DNA of 64,000 nucleotides from Solirubrobacter soli DSM 22325 (GTDB lineage: Bacteria > Actinomycetota > Thermoleophilia > Solirubrobacterales > Solirubrobacteraceae), in assembly GCF_000423665.1 (NCBI RefSeq), contig NZ_KE384070.1, positions 222,669-286,668 on the forward strand. The letters run 5' to 3'. The position numbers were made by a program, and so were the translations under genes. Each line of letters begins with the position of its first letter. Position 1 is the stretch's first letter. The notes beneath the pieces are model-generated. The model was not told where the DNA came from and did not search any database. It saw only the letters and a list, made by a program, of their open reading frames with translations. This document shows positions 18,542 through 26,730 of this stretch, one piece after another.

Positions 18542-19572
18542 GGGAGCGGCTCCTTGCCCTCGATCAGCGCGCGGCCGCGTTCGTAGTCCCCGTCGCGCTC
18601 GTGGGTGAGCACGCCGACCGTGACGCCGCCGGTGCCGTACCAGATCGCCCAGGCGCCGTGACCGTGGTCTGCGACGCGAACCTCGTCGTAGCCGTCGCCC
18701 CACGCGACGTACTTGAGCGTGTGGTCGCCGATCGTCGACCAGAACCCGGGGGCGACGTCCCATCGGGCGTCCTCGCCGGCGAGCACGCGCCCGGCGACCT
18801 CGCCCATGTTCAGCGCCTCGCCCCAGTGCTCGACGGGCAGCGGCCGGCCCGCGCGGGCGTTGTGCGCCAGGGCGGCGTCGCCGACCGCGAAGACGTCCTC
18901 GCGCTTGCTGCGCATGTGCTCGTCGACGGGGATGCGGGGCGACTCGACGCCGACGGCCTCGAGCCTCAGCCCGTCCGTGTCCTGCGCCTGCTCGCCGAGT
19001 TTGAGGCGGATGCCGAGCTCGCTGAGGAAGCCCGTGATCCGCCTCCCGGCCTCCTCGCCCAAGCGAGCGGCGTGCGGGATGTCCTCGTCGCTGACCAGCG
19101 TGACGTCGAGGCCGCGCATGGCCAGCGAGGCGGCGGCCTCGCAGCCGATGAAGCCCGAGCCGATCACGGTCGCCGCGTCGGCGGTCTCCGCGGCCGCCCG
19201 GAGCGTGCGGGCGTCGGCGAGGCTGCGCAGGACGAGGCCGTTCCCGATCCGCTTGGGCCGCGCGCCGGTGGCGAGGACGAGGCGGTCGAAGCCGAGGGTC
19301 TCTCGGCGCAGGACGACCTCGTGGTCGCCGACCTCGACGACGGCGTCCTCGACGACGGTGACCTCGTTCTGCGAGTACCAGTCGGCGGGCTCGATCGGCA
19401 GGTCGTCCTCGGTCGCCTCGCCGCGCAGGAAGTCCTTCGAGAGCGGGGGACGCTGGTAGGGGAGTGCGGCCTCGGGCGTGATCAGCGTCACGTCGCCGTC
19501 GCCGCCCGCACCGCGGTAGGCGCGTGCGGTGGCGAGCGCGGCGGGCCCGCCGCCGGCGATCAGGACGCGCAT
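18538..19572 (-). CDS. FAD/NAD(P)-dependent oxidoreductase, ferredoxin-reductase type
   Basis: Flavoprotein of 344 aa in the rubredoxin/ferredoxin reductase superfamily. The FAD motif MRVLIAGGGPAALATARAYR is at the N-terminus, PYQRPPLSKDFLRGE follows, the central NAD(P) motif is VIGSGFIGCEAAASLAMRG, and the second FAD motif is VFAVGDAALA. The start ATG overlaps the methyltransferase stop region by 13 bp and the stop overlaps the glycosyltransferase start. Inside this operon it may reduce an electron carrier or the flavin of the neighbouring dehydrogenase-like protein. No ferredoxin gene is adjacent. Confidence 0.9.
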   Translation of the reverse strand: MRVLIAGGGPAALATARAYRGAGGDGDVTLITPEAALPYQRPPLSKDFLRGEATEDDLPIEPADWYSQNEVTVVEDAVVEVGDHEVVLRRETLGFDRLVLATGARPKRIGNGLVLRSLADARTLRAAAETADAATVIGSGFIGCEAAASLAMRGLDVTLVSDEDIPHAARLGEEAGRRITGFLSELGIRLKLGEQAQDTDGLRLEAVGVESPRIPVDEHMRSKREDVFAVGDAALAHNARAGRPLPVEHWGEALNMGEVAGRVLAGEDARWDVAPGFWSTIGDHTLKYVAWGDGYDEVRVADHGHGAWAIWYGTGGVTVGVLTHERDGDYERGRALIEGKEPLP

Positions 19573-20123
19573 ACGCGGAAGCGGTCCAGGTTGTACTCGG
19601 GCGTCTGGCGGCTCAGCTCGGGCGGCCCGAACCGCTGCCGGAGGCGCTGGTGGACCTCGTCGCCGGTCGCGGGATAGCGCGGCGCGCGCGGGCGCCAGTG
19701 GACCGCGAGCAGGACGCCGTCGAGCGTCCGCTCGATCGCGTCGCAGGTGGCGGCGAACGCCGGCTCGTCGAGGTAGTAGAGGACCTCGGAGGCGACGACG
19801 AGGTCGTAGGCGCCGTCCGGGAACTCCTCGGGGACCTCGCGGCGCTCGTACGTGACGTTCCGCAGCCCGCGGGCCTTCGCGCGGGCGAGCGCATCGTCGG
19901 CGACATCGATCGCCAGCAGCGAGTCGGTGAGCGTCGCGAGCCGCGCGGTGAGCACGCCGATCGAGCAGCCGATCTCGAGGCCGCTGGCGTAACGCCCCGG
20001 TGCGAGCGCCTCGATCGTGGCGTCGTACTTGGCCCGTTCGTAGGCGCTGGTCTCGAACCGCCAGGGGTCGGGGTCCTGTGCGTAGAGCTGCTCGAAGAAC
20101 GCCGGGCGGACGCGGGTGCTCAT
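19560..20123 (-). CDS. SAM-dependent methyltransferase, NodS-like
   Basis: Class I methyltransferase of 187 aa. The N-terminus FFEQLYAQDPDPWRFETSAY is typical of the NodS family, followed by motif I LEIGCSIGVLTARLA, the acidic residue in LLAIDVADDAL, and VASEVLYYLDE. NodS N-methylates chitin-oligosaccharide Nod factors in rhizobia; relatives occur widely beside acyl-CoA-dehydrogenase-like and deacetylase genes. An ATGA overlap joins it to the preceding gene. The substrate here is unknown but is probably a sugar amine, given the deacetylase in the operon (inference). Confidence 0.85.
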   Translation of the reverse strand: MSTRVRPAFFEQLYAQDPDPWRFETSAYERAKYDATIEALAPGRYASGLEIGCSIGVLTARLATLTDSLLAIDVADDALARAKARGLRNVTYERREVPEEFPDGAYDLVVASEVLYYLDEPAFAATCDAIERTLDGVLLAVHWRPRAPRYPATGDEVHQRLRQRFGPPELSRQTPEYNLDRFRVCAS

Positions 20124-21046
20124 GCCTGCACGCGCTCCCGGCCGAGGCGGGCGACCGCGGGGTCCAGGCGGTGCTGGAGGACGAAGAGCTCGAAGTCGCG
20201 GCGCGCGCGGTCCAGTGCGCCGCCGGTCGCGAACGGGCGGCTGCCGACGGCGCGCGCGGCCTCGTCGAGGATCGTCCTGCCGGCCTGCGCGACGGTCTCG
20301 CGGAGCGCGATCGCGCCGTCGTCGTGTTCCGCCGCGTACTCGAACCAGCGGTCGATCGTGGCCTGCGCGGTCGCGATCCGCCCGGCGGCCAGCGCGCGCA
20401 GCTCGTCGAGCTCCGGCCGCGCGGCGAGCTCCTGGAAGGTCGCTTCGACGGCGGCGTCGAGGATCCCCGCCCAGCACGCCGCGGTGCGCACGGCGTCACG
20501 GCTGAAGAACGGCTCGCGGGTGAGCGGGCGCAGGGTGGCCGCGATCGGTGTCCCGTAGAAGATCACGCGGTGGCTCTCGGACGCCCGCATACCGCTGCCG
20601 CGGTACCAGTCCTTGTCGATCTCGACGGCTTCGAGGTCGACGAGGACGAGCGTGCCGCGGGCGACGACCAGTGCTTGGTCGAGTCCACCCGCTCCCGAGC
20701 AGAAGACCTTCTCGCCGTGCAGGCGGTCGTGGTCGATGTGGGCGGGGGTGCCGTCGACGGGGTCGGCGCCCCACACGCCGAGGAGGCGGTCTCCCGGGTC
20801 CAGCTGATCGAGGGTGAGGCGCTCGTAGGCGTTGTAGTGGCCTTCGAGGATGCGGCCGACCGAGCCGTCGGCCTCCGACACGGCGCGGACGAACGCCCAC
20901 TCCTCCGCGCGTGACGGCGGCGGGACGAGCGCGCCCGCATGCCTGAGGGCGGCGAAGGCGGCGTGCGGGAAGGCGGGATCGCGGTCCAGCGCGTCCGCGT
21001 TGGCGGCGATCTCGTTCAGCAGGTCTTCAGCGGCGGCGACGGTCAC
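20120..21046 (-). CDS. Acyl-CoA-dehydrogenase-like flavoprotein
   Basis: Protein of about 308 aa with the helical N-domain and C-terminal four-helix bundle of the acyl-CoA dehydrogenase fold, shorter than the usual 380 aa. Visible landmarks are HAGALVPPPSRAEEW, GSVGRILEGHYNAYERL and GEKVFCSGAGGLDQALVVA. The TYEG-type catalytic Glu of true dehydrogenases is not seen. Such short relatives accompany NodS-like methyltransferases in several bacteria. I chose the GTG at 21046; TTG at 21064 is also possible. Its reaction is unknown. Confidence 0.72.
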   Translation of the reverse strand: MTVAAAEDLLNEIAANADALDRDPAFPHAAFAALRHAGALVPPPSRAEEWAFVRAVSEADGSVGRILEGHYNAYERLTLDQLDPGDRLLGVWGADPVDGTPAHIDHDRLHGEKVFCSGAGGLDQALVVARGTLVLVDLEAVEIDKDWYRGSGMRASESHRVIFYGTPIAATLRPLTREPFFSRDAVRTAACWAGILDAAVEATFQELAARPELDELRALAAGRIATAQATIDRWFEYAAEHDDGAIALRETVAQAGRTILDEAARAVGSRPFATGGALDRARRDFELFVLQHRLDPAVARLGRERVQA

Positions 21047-21056
21047 GCTTCGGGCA

Positions 21057-21656
21057 CTACCCAAAGGCCGGATTTCCCAATGGCACCGGCACGGGCCAGG
21101 CGTCGGTGAGCGGACCGGGCGTGAGACCGCGTGCCCGGGCGCGGTGTGCGAGCGGGGCGATCAGCGCGGCCGTCTCCGCGGCCGTCGCGCGGCGCGCGCC
21201 CTCGCCGATCCCGTCGTGCGCGAGCACGATCGCACCGTGGCGCAGCGGGAGTGTCTCGAGCATGACCGCGGCGGGGTCGCCGCGCCAGTCGTGGGTGTCG
21301 GCGTCCCACCCGACGAGCTGGAGCCCGCGCTCCTGCGCGAGCGCGCACGTGTACGGCGCGAGATGTCCCCAGGGGACGCGCCAGCGGCGTGGCTTGACGG
21401 GGGCGAGCGCTTCGAGTGCCCGCTCGAGGTCCCGCTCGACGTCCGCGCGCGGCGTGAACGGGTGGCGCAGGTGCTCGAACCCGTGGACCTCGATCGTGTG
21501 CCCGCCCGCGCGAACTTGATCGAACAGCGCCCGGTGGCGTTCGACCTGGCGGCCGAGCACGAAGAACGTCGCCTTGGCCTCCGCCGCTTCGAGCGCGTCG
21601 AGGACGGCCGGCGTGCCGCGTGGGTCCGGGCCGTCGTCGAACGTGAGCGCGAGCAT
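21057..21656 (-). CDS. NodB-type polysaccharide deacetylase
   Basis: Carbohydrate esterase family 4 enzyme of 199 aa. The N-terminus begins directly with the catalytic motif LALTFDDGPDPRGTP (Asp-Asp), followed by the metal-binding motif VHGFEHLRHPF (H-x3-H), RWRVPWG and the late IVLAHDG motif. It therefore resembles NodB, removing N-acetyl or similar groups from sugars, and has no signal peptide, so it should work in the cytosol. It is the first gene of the minus-strand operon. The 36-bp gap to the divergent HAD gene holds a short dyad, TACCC-N5-GGGTA (21667-21681). Confidence 0.87.
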   Translation of the reverse strand: MLALTFDDGPDPRGTPAVLDALEAAEAKATFFVLGRQVERHRALFDQVRAGGHTIEVHGFEHLRHPFTPRADVERDLERALEALAPVKPRRWRVPWGHLAPYTCALAQERGLQLVGWDADTHDWRGDPAAVMLETLPLRHGAIVLAHDGIGEGARRATAAETAALIAPLAHRARARGLTPGPLTDAWPVPVPLGNPAFG

Positions 21657-21692
21657 GAGGCCGCTCTACCCAGATCGGGTAATGCGGGTCAT

Positions 21693-22355
21693 ATGCCGCC
21701 TCCGCCTGTGGTCCTCGACGTCGACGGCACGCTCGTCGACAGCAACTTCCAGCACGCGCTGACCTGGCATCGCGCGTTCGCCCGCCACGGCCGCGCGATC
21801 CCCGCGTGGCGGACGCACCGCGCGATCGGCATGGGCGGCGACCAGCTCGTTCCTGCTCTCGCGGGCGAGGAGTGGGCGGCCGAGCACGGTGACGCGGTCG
21901 CCGAGACCGAGGCGGCGCTGTTCGGCGAGCTGATCGGCAGTGTCGCCCCGCTGCCAGGAGCGCGGGCGTTCCTCGAGACGCTCAAGGAACGCGGCCACGC
22001 CGTCGTCCTCGGCTCATCGGCCAAGCAGAGCGACCTCGACGTCTTCCTCGACGTCCTCGACGCCCGCCGTCTCGTCGACGCCTGGACGGTCTCCGACGAC
22101 GTCGAGCAGACCAAGCCCGAGCCGGACATCGTCCACGCCGCGCTGGCCAAGCTGGGGAACCCCGGCGACGGCGTGATGGTCGGCGACTCCGTGTACGACA
22201 TCCAGGCCGCCCACGCCGCCGGCCTCCCGGCGATCGGGCTGCTCACCGGGGGCTTCGGCGCCCAGGAGCTGCGCGACGTGGGCGCGGAGTACGTGTACGA
22301 GGACCTCCTCGAGCTCCTGGCGAAGCTCGACGAGTCCCCGCTCAGGCGGCGGTGA
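21693..22355 (+). CDS. HAD-superfamily phosphatase (phosphoglycolate-phosphatase-like)
   Basis: Small-molecule phosphatase of 220 aa. Motif I is VVLDVDGTLVDSN, with both Asp; motif II is VLGSSAK; the Lys lies in KPEPDIVHAAL; motif III is VMVGDSVYDIQAA. A helical cap domain lies after motif I. The ATG at 21693 is preceded by a very short promoter gap shared with the divergent deacetylase operon, so the HAD enzyme could dephosphorylate a product of that pathway (inference). It converges on the CHAD gene with a 14-bp overlap. Confidence 0.9.
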   Translation: MPPPPVVLDVDGTLVDSNFQHALTWHRAFARHGRAIPAWRTHRAIGMGGDQLVPALAGEEWAAEHGDAVAETEAALFGELIGSVAPLPGARAFLETLKERGHAVVLGSSAKQSDLDVFLDVLDARRLVDAWTVSDDVEQTKPEPDIVHAALAKLGNPGDGVMVGDSVYDIQAAHAAGLPAIGLLTGGFGAQELRDVGAEYVYEDLLELLAKLDESPLRRR

Positions 22356-23061
22356 GGGTGACGTACCGCCGCGCGCGGCGGGCGAAGGCCTGCGGGCGTT
22401 CGGCGTAGACGCGTCGGCCGAGTTCGCGCGCTTCGGCGAGGAGCTCCGCGCGGCGCGTGTCGATCAGCTCGGTGAGGTCGGGGTCGTCGACGTGCTCGGC
22501 GAGGACCGCCAGGTCGTGGTCGGCCCCGAGGAGCTTCGAGAGCCTCTTGGCCTCTTTGGCCTGGGCCTTCATGACGCCCGGCCACGTCTGTTCGAGCAGC
22601 CGCTGCTGGTACCAGAGGTCCTTGACGCGCTTGCGCCACTCGTGGAGGTTCGCGGTCGTCGGGGCGTGGTCGGCCGTGGCGAAGGCCTTGCGCCCGCGCG
22701 CGTACGTGCGTCGCAGCGAGGCGGCCAGGTCGTCGGGGCCGAGATCCCCGAGCGGCCATGGCTCACCCGCCAGCGCGCGGAGGGCGTCGGCGTGGGTGCT
22801 CGCGTCTGCCGCCGGCTTGGTTTGGAGGCGGCCGCGGATTCGCGTGAAGGTCGTCTTCGGCCGCTGTCCGGCGTAGCGCTCGGCGAGGTCGTCGATCGTC
22901 TCGACCAACACGTCCGCGTCGCGTGTCTCCGACATGGCCCGCCCGGTGTCGCGCAGCGCGCGGTTGCGGCGCCGATAGTGCTTGTCTGACAGCCCGGGGC
23001 GCGCGAGCCGCAGCAGCGCCCGCGTCTTCTTGATGCGGTTGCGGGCGCTGCCCAGCGGCAG
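22342..23061 (-). CDS. CHAD-domain protein with problematic 5' end
   Basis: Alpha-helical CHAD domain, rich in conserved Arg/Lys and His that bind polyphosphate in studied members. Recognisable parts are RNRIKKTRALLRLARP, RRRNRALRDTGR, SETRDADVLVETID, LHEWRKRVKDLWYQQRLLE and LLGADHDLAVLAEH. The frame has no ATG, GTG or TTG between the neighbouring divergent gene and Met at 22935, which would remove the first helix. The coordinate given uses a CTG at 23061. Either CTG is the start, or the 5' end was frameshifted or lost. Without the full N-terminus it may be non-functional. Confidence 0.65.
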   Translation of the reverse strand: MPLGSARNRIKKTRALLRLARPGLSDKHYRRRNRALRDTGRAMSETRDADVLVETIDDLAERYAGQRPKTTFTRIRGRLQTKPAADASTHADALRALAGEPWPLGDLGPDDLAASLRRTYARGRKAFATADHAPTTANLHEWRKRVKDLWYQQRLLEQTWPGVMKAQAKEAKRLSKLLGADHDLAVLAEHVDDPDLTELIDTRRAELLAEARELGRRVYAERPQAFARRARRYVTLTAA

Positions 23062-23123
23062 GGTGCGGCAAAACCCGCGCGGACCCGGTGTAACGCCTCG
23101 CGCGGTCGCGGGACGAAGGCGGC

Positions 23124-23774
23124 ATGCGATTGATCCCCTTGCCGGTGAGCTTCCCGGCGACCGTCGCGGCGTTGCACCGGGTGGCAGAAGAGGTGGTCGC
23201 TCCGGCTCGCAAGCCCGAGAACGAGATCGCGCTCTACGCGACACCGGGCGGCTTCGGGACGCCGGTGTTCGAGTACGGCGGCGCGCGGCAGCAGGTGCGG
23301 GTCGACGGCGCGGAGCTCGTCCACACCGTCGGCGACGAGGAGCGCCGCGCGGCGCTGACGTCGCTCGAGTCGGCGCGCGCTCTGGTGGCGGACCTCGTCC
23401 CGGAGCCGCTCAGCGCGGAGCCGCTGACGGTCGACGCGGCCGCGGCCCGCGTGCTCGGTGACTGGTACGGGTTCGGGGACGCGGTCCTCAACGCGTTCTC
23501 CGACGCGACGGCGACCGAGGTGCGGCTGTGGCCGGAGCACTTCGACATCGCGATCGAGATGCGAGAGGTCAACTACGGCTTCTCGCCCGGCGATGGGGAC
23601 CATGACGAGCCGTACGCCTACGTCGGGCCGTGGACGGCCGAGGTCAGCGGCGACCTGTGGAACGCGAAGGGGTTCCGCGGGGCGGAGCTGTCGTATGGCG
23701 AGCTCCTGCGCGCGAGCGACCCGCTCGCGGCGGCGCTCGAGTTCTTCACGTTGCGAAAGGACGCCCTGGGATGA
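23124..23774 (+). CDS. Uncharacterised protein with YVGPW motif
   Basis: Well-formed 216-aa gene starting ATGCGATTGATC. I recognise no enzyme motif. It is soluble, with no signal or TM segment. Notable parts are MRLIPLPVSFPATVAALHRV, WPEHFDIAIEMREVNYGFSP and DEPYAYVGPWTAEVSG. Asp/Glu/Tyr-rich C-terminal segments like these occur in actinobacterial proteins of unknown role. Its stop overlaps the start of the Rieske-ThDP fusion gene (ATGA), so the two are probably made together and may act together. Confidence 0.8.
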   Translation: MRLIPLPVSFPATVAALHRVAEEVVAPARKPENEIALYATPGGFGTPVFEYGGARQQVRVDGAELVHTVGDEERRAALTSLESARALVADLVPEPLSAEPLTVDAAAARVLGDWYGFGDAVLNAFSDATATEVRLWPEHFDIAIEMREVNYGFSPGDGDHDEPYAYVGPWTAEVSGDLWNAKGFRGAELSYGELLRASDPLAAALEFFTLRKDALG

Positions 23775-25687
23775 ACTGGCATCGGGTGCTGGCGGCCGAC
23801 GAGCTGCCGGAGGGCCGGGTGACGACGGTCGCGGCCGGGCACAAGAGCGTCGCGCTCGTGCACTACGAGGGGCGCTTCGCGGCGCTCGACAACCGCTGCC
23901 CGCATCAGGGCGGGCCGCTGGGCGAAGGCTCGATCGAGAACGGCCTGTTGCGCTGCCCGTGGCATGGCTTCGACTACTGCCCGCTGGACGGCACCTCGCC
24001 CGGCTTCGATGACACGGCGACCACCTACCCGCTGGAGATCCGCGACGGCGAGGTCTACGTCGGCGTCGTCGAGGACCCACACGTGCGGACCGTCTCGGAC
24101 GCGATGGTGGAGACGATGGTCAACTGGGGCGTCGAGCACGTCTTCGGCATGGTCGGGCACTCGAATCTCGGCCTCGCGGACGCGTTGCGCCGGGCGGAGG
24201 AACGCGGCGAGCTCACCTACATCGGCATCCGCCACGAGGGCGCGGCGGCGTTCGCGGCCTCGGCGTACGGCAAGCTCACCGGGCGCCCTGCCGCGTGCCT
24301 GACGATCGCCGGCCCCGGCGCGACGAACCTCCTGACGGGGCTGTGGGACGCGAAGGTCGATCGCGCGCCGGTGCTGGCGCTCACCGGCCAGGTGAACACG
24401 CAGGTGCTCGGCCCGGGCGCGTTCCAGGAGGTCGACCTGTCGGCCGCGTTCGGCGCGGTCGCCGCGTGGAGCCAGCCGGTGCTGCGCGACTCCAACCCCG
24501 TCGAGCTGATGAACCTCGCCTGCAAGCACGCGCTGCTCAAGCGCGAGGTCGCGCACCTGATCTTCCCCGACGAGGTCCAGACGCTTCCCAGCGAGGCCGC
24601 GGCCGGTGGCCCCGATGGTCGTGTGGCATCGCAGCGGATCGCGCCGCCCGCCGAGACGCTGGCCGAGGCGCTGTCTCTGCTCGAGGGCTCCGAGCGCCCG
24701 GTGATCATCGTCGGCCATGGCGCCCGGGAGCACATGGTGGAGGTGACCGCGCTGGCCGAGCAGCTCGGCGCACCCGTGATCACGACCTTCAAGGCCAAGG
24801 GCCAGATCGGCGACGACCACCCGCTGGCCGCAGGCGTCCTCGGCCGCAGCGGCACCCCCGTGGCGAGCTGGGTCATGAACGAGGCGGACCTGCTGCTGGT
24901 GCTCGGCGCCTCCTTCTCCAACCACACCGGCATCTACGCGGGCCACCCGATCATCCAGGTCGACTTCGATCCGCTGCAGCTGGGCAAGTTCCACGCCGTC
25001 GACTGCCCGGTCTGGGGCGAGGTCGGCGTCGTCGTCGGGCAGTTGCGCGCCGCGCTCGGGACCCGCACGGACTCCCGCCAGCGCGAGCAGCTCGCCGAGC
25101 GGTGGGCGATCTGGCGTGCCGAGAAGGCCAGCCGCGCCGCCGACGATCGCGGGCGGGGCGTGAACTCCGCCGCCGTCTTCGCGGCGCTGGGCCGCGGGCT
25201 GCCGGAGAACGCGGTGATCGCCGTGGACGTCGGCAACCACGCGTACTCGTTCGGCCGCTACTTCGAGTGCAAGCGGCACACCGTGCTGATGTCCGGCTAC
25301 CTCGGCTCGATCGGCTTCGGCTACCCCGCCGCGATCGGCGCCTGGGCCGCCGCCCCGGATCGGCCGATCGTCGCCGTCACCGGCGACGGCGGCTTCGCCC
25401 AGTACATGGCCGAGCTGACCACAGCGGTCAAGCACGGCATGAACATCACGCACGTCCTGCTCAACAACGGCCAGCTCGGCAAGATCAGCAAGGAGCAGCG
25501 GGCGGGGGAGTGGGACGTCTGGCAGACGTCGCTGCACAACCCGGACTTCTCCGCGTTCGCCCGCAACTGCGGCGCGCTCGGACTGCGCGTCACCGACGCC
25601 GCGCAACTCGACGACGCGATCGCCGCCGGCGTCGCGCACGACGGCCCGGCGATGATCGAGGTGATGACGGATCCCGACCTCATCTGA
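23771..25687 (+). CDS. Rieske [2Fe-2S] domain fused to a ThDP-dependent enzyme
   Basis: Fusion protein of 638 aa. Residues about 1-105 are a Rieske domain with both ligand pairs, CPHQGG and CPWHG. Residues about 110-635 form a complete thiamine-diphosphate enzyme of the acetolactate synthase/pyruvate oxidase family: the PYR domain with catalytic Glu (IRHEGAAAFAASAYGK), a central domain, and the PP domain with the ThDP/Mg motif GDGGFAQYMAE...LLNNG. Such enzymes cleave or join 2-keto acids; the Rieske cluster suggests one-electron transfer out of the ThDP intermediate (inference). The start at 23771 gives an ATGA overlap with the upstream gene. Confidence 0.92.
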   Translation: MNWHRVLAADELPEGRVTTVAAGHKSVALVHYEGRFAALDNRCPHQGGPLGEGSIENGLLRCPWHGFDYCPLDGTSPGFDDTATTYPLEIRDGEVYVGVVEDPHVRTVSDAMVETMVNWGVEHVFGMVGHSNLGLADALRRAEERGELTYIGIRHEGAAAFAASAYGKLTGRPAACLTIAGPGATNLLTGLWDAKVDRAPVLALTGQVNTQVLGPGAFQEVDLSAAFGAVAAWSQPVLRDSNPVELMNLACKHALLKREVAHLIFPDEVQTLPSEAAAGGPDGRVASQRIAPPAETLAEALSLLEGSERPVIIVGHGAREHMVEVTALAEQLGAPVITTFKAKGQIGDDHPLAAGVLGRSGTPVASWVMNEADLLLVLGASFSNHTGIYAGHPIIQVDFDPLQLGKFHAVDCPVWGEVGVVVGQLRAALGTRTDSRQREQLAERWAIWRAEKASRAADDRGRGVNSAAVFAALGRGLPENAVIAVDVGNHAYSFGRYFECKRHTVLMSGYLGSIGFGYPAAIGAWAAAPDRPIVAVTGDGGFAQYMAELTTAVKHGMNITHVLLNNGQLGKISKEQRAGEWDVWQTSLHNPDFSAFARNCGALGLRVTDAAQLDDAIAAGVAHDGPAMIEVMTDPDLI

Positions 25688-25860
25688 CCCAATGCGCGAC
25701 GATCGCGTGTTCGGTGCGACGCGGGCGAGTCGCCGCTGCCGAGGCCGCTCACGGCGCAGACGCTCGGCGGGTGGTTCGCGCTCCCGGGCGTGACGGCCTC
25801 GACGGCCGCCGGAGCGCGATCCGGGTGATCTTGGAGCCGGCGTGGGCCTGCGGTGGGGAA

Positions 25861-26170
25861 TCAAGTGACGTCACCGATTCCGGTGAGGATCCTGCCTCCG
25901 GTCCATGCCCCGATTCGCGGCATGCTGAGCAGGGCCGGTGCCTGAGGGTGGCGTTCGAACACCGCCTCGACCTCCAGCGCGAGCCGCTCGCGCGACGTGA
26001 CCGTTCGCTCCCCGAGCGCGGCGAGCAACTCGTCGATCCGGGGCACACGCGGCTCGACCAGGCGCAGCAATCGGCGTTTGCCTGCGGCGCGCACCGCGGA
26101 GGGGATCGGGTAGCGGGCCGGCAACGCGCGGACCGCGGGATGGCGTCCCGTAGGGGTGAGGACGCCCACT
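25861..26170 (-). pseudogene. IS110-family transposase remnant
   Basis: A minus-strand reading shows ARYPIPSAVRAAGKRRLLRL, then VEAVFERHPQAPALLSMPRI and GAWTGGRILTGIGDVT, ending in TGA. This matches the region before and including the conserved SMPGIG..TG..IL.E.GD segment of IS110 (DEDD) transposases. The N-terminal catalytic DEDD part and the Ser-containing C-terminal end are missing, so it is a decayed fragment. The flanking stretches 25688-25860 and 26171-26344 carry no gene I can support. Confidence 0.6.
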
Positions 26171-26344
26171 GCGGTCTGACCGCACTCGGCGTCCGCACCC
26201 CCACTAAACGCGCCAACTCGAACCAGGCGTTCGGCGTGCCAATGACGAGGATGCCGGCCTCGATGACACTCTGGAAGGTCTCGGGCCAGTCGTCGTGCTC
26301 CCCAGTCGGCCTGGCGATCGTCTGTCCCGTGAGATCCAGCGGCG

Positions 26345-26704
26345 TTATACGCGGCGATGGTTCGAGAGCGAGCCGCGGCCCACGTCGAACGCGTGGCGGA
26401 GGCGGCGGCGCCCGTCGCGGACGTACAGGACGGTCTCGTCGGGCGAGAACGCGAGGCCGTGCGGGCGGGCGATGCCATCGGCCATCGCCCGCAGCTCGCC
26501 GCTGCACGGGTCGAGGCGATAGACCCGGGCGGGCAGCACCGGCCGTGGCCGGGACCACCGTCGCCGGCGGTCGGTGAACCAGACCGCGCCGTCACGCGTC
26601 ACCACCACGTCGGTCGGTGTCGAGTTGAGGGGGAGTCCACGCCAGCGCAGCTGCATGGAGGTCACTGTCCGGCGAGTGCGCCGTGTCGTTACGGGGCGTA
26701 ACAC
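26345..26704 (-). pseudogene. SMP-30/gluconolactonase fragment
   Basis: The frame holds PTDVVVTRDGAVWFTD, VYRLDPCSGELRAMADGIAR and PHGLAFSPDETVLYV. This is a clear run of the SMP-30/gluconolactonase beta-propeller, including the metal-site Asn/Asp-type loops. The usual N-terminal third and everything after about 105 residues are absent; the frame then breaks near 26345 and ends. It lies directly upstream of the decayed transposase sequence, consistent with disruption by insertion and deletion. Confidence 0.65.
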
Positions 26705-26730
26705 GACGCCACTCCGAGAGACCTTCGGCC

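Noticed and set aside
16988..18763. Longer 591-aa start for the double glycosyltransferase
   Set aside because: The extra 74 residues are Arg-rich shadow sequence inside the upstream oxidoreductase gene; GTG at 18541 gives a family-like N-terminus and a 4-bp overlap.
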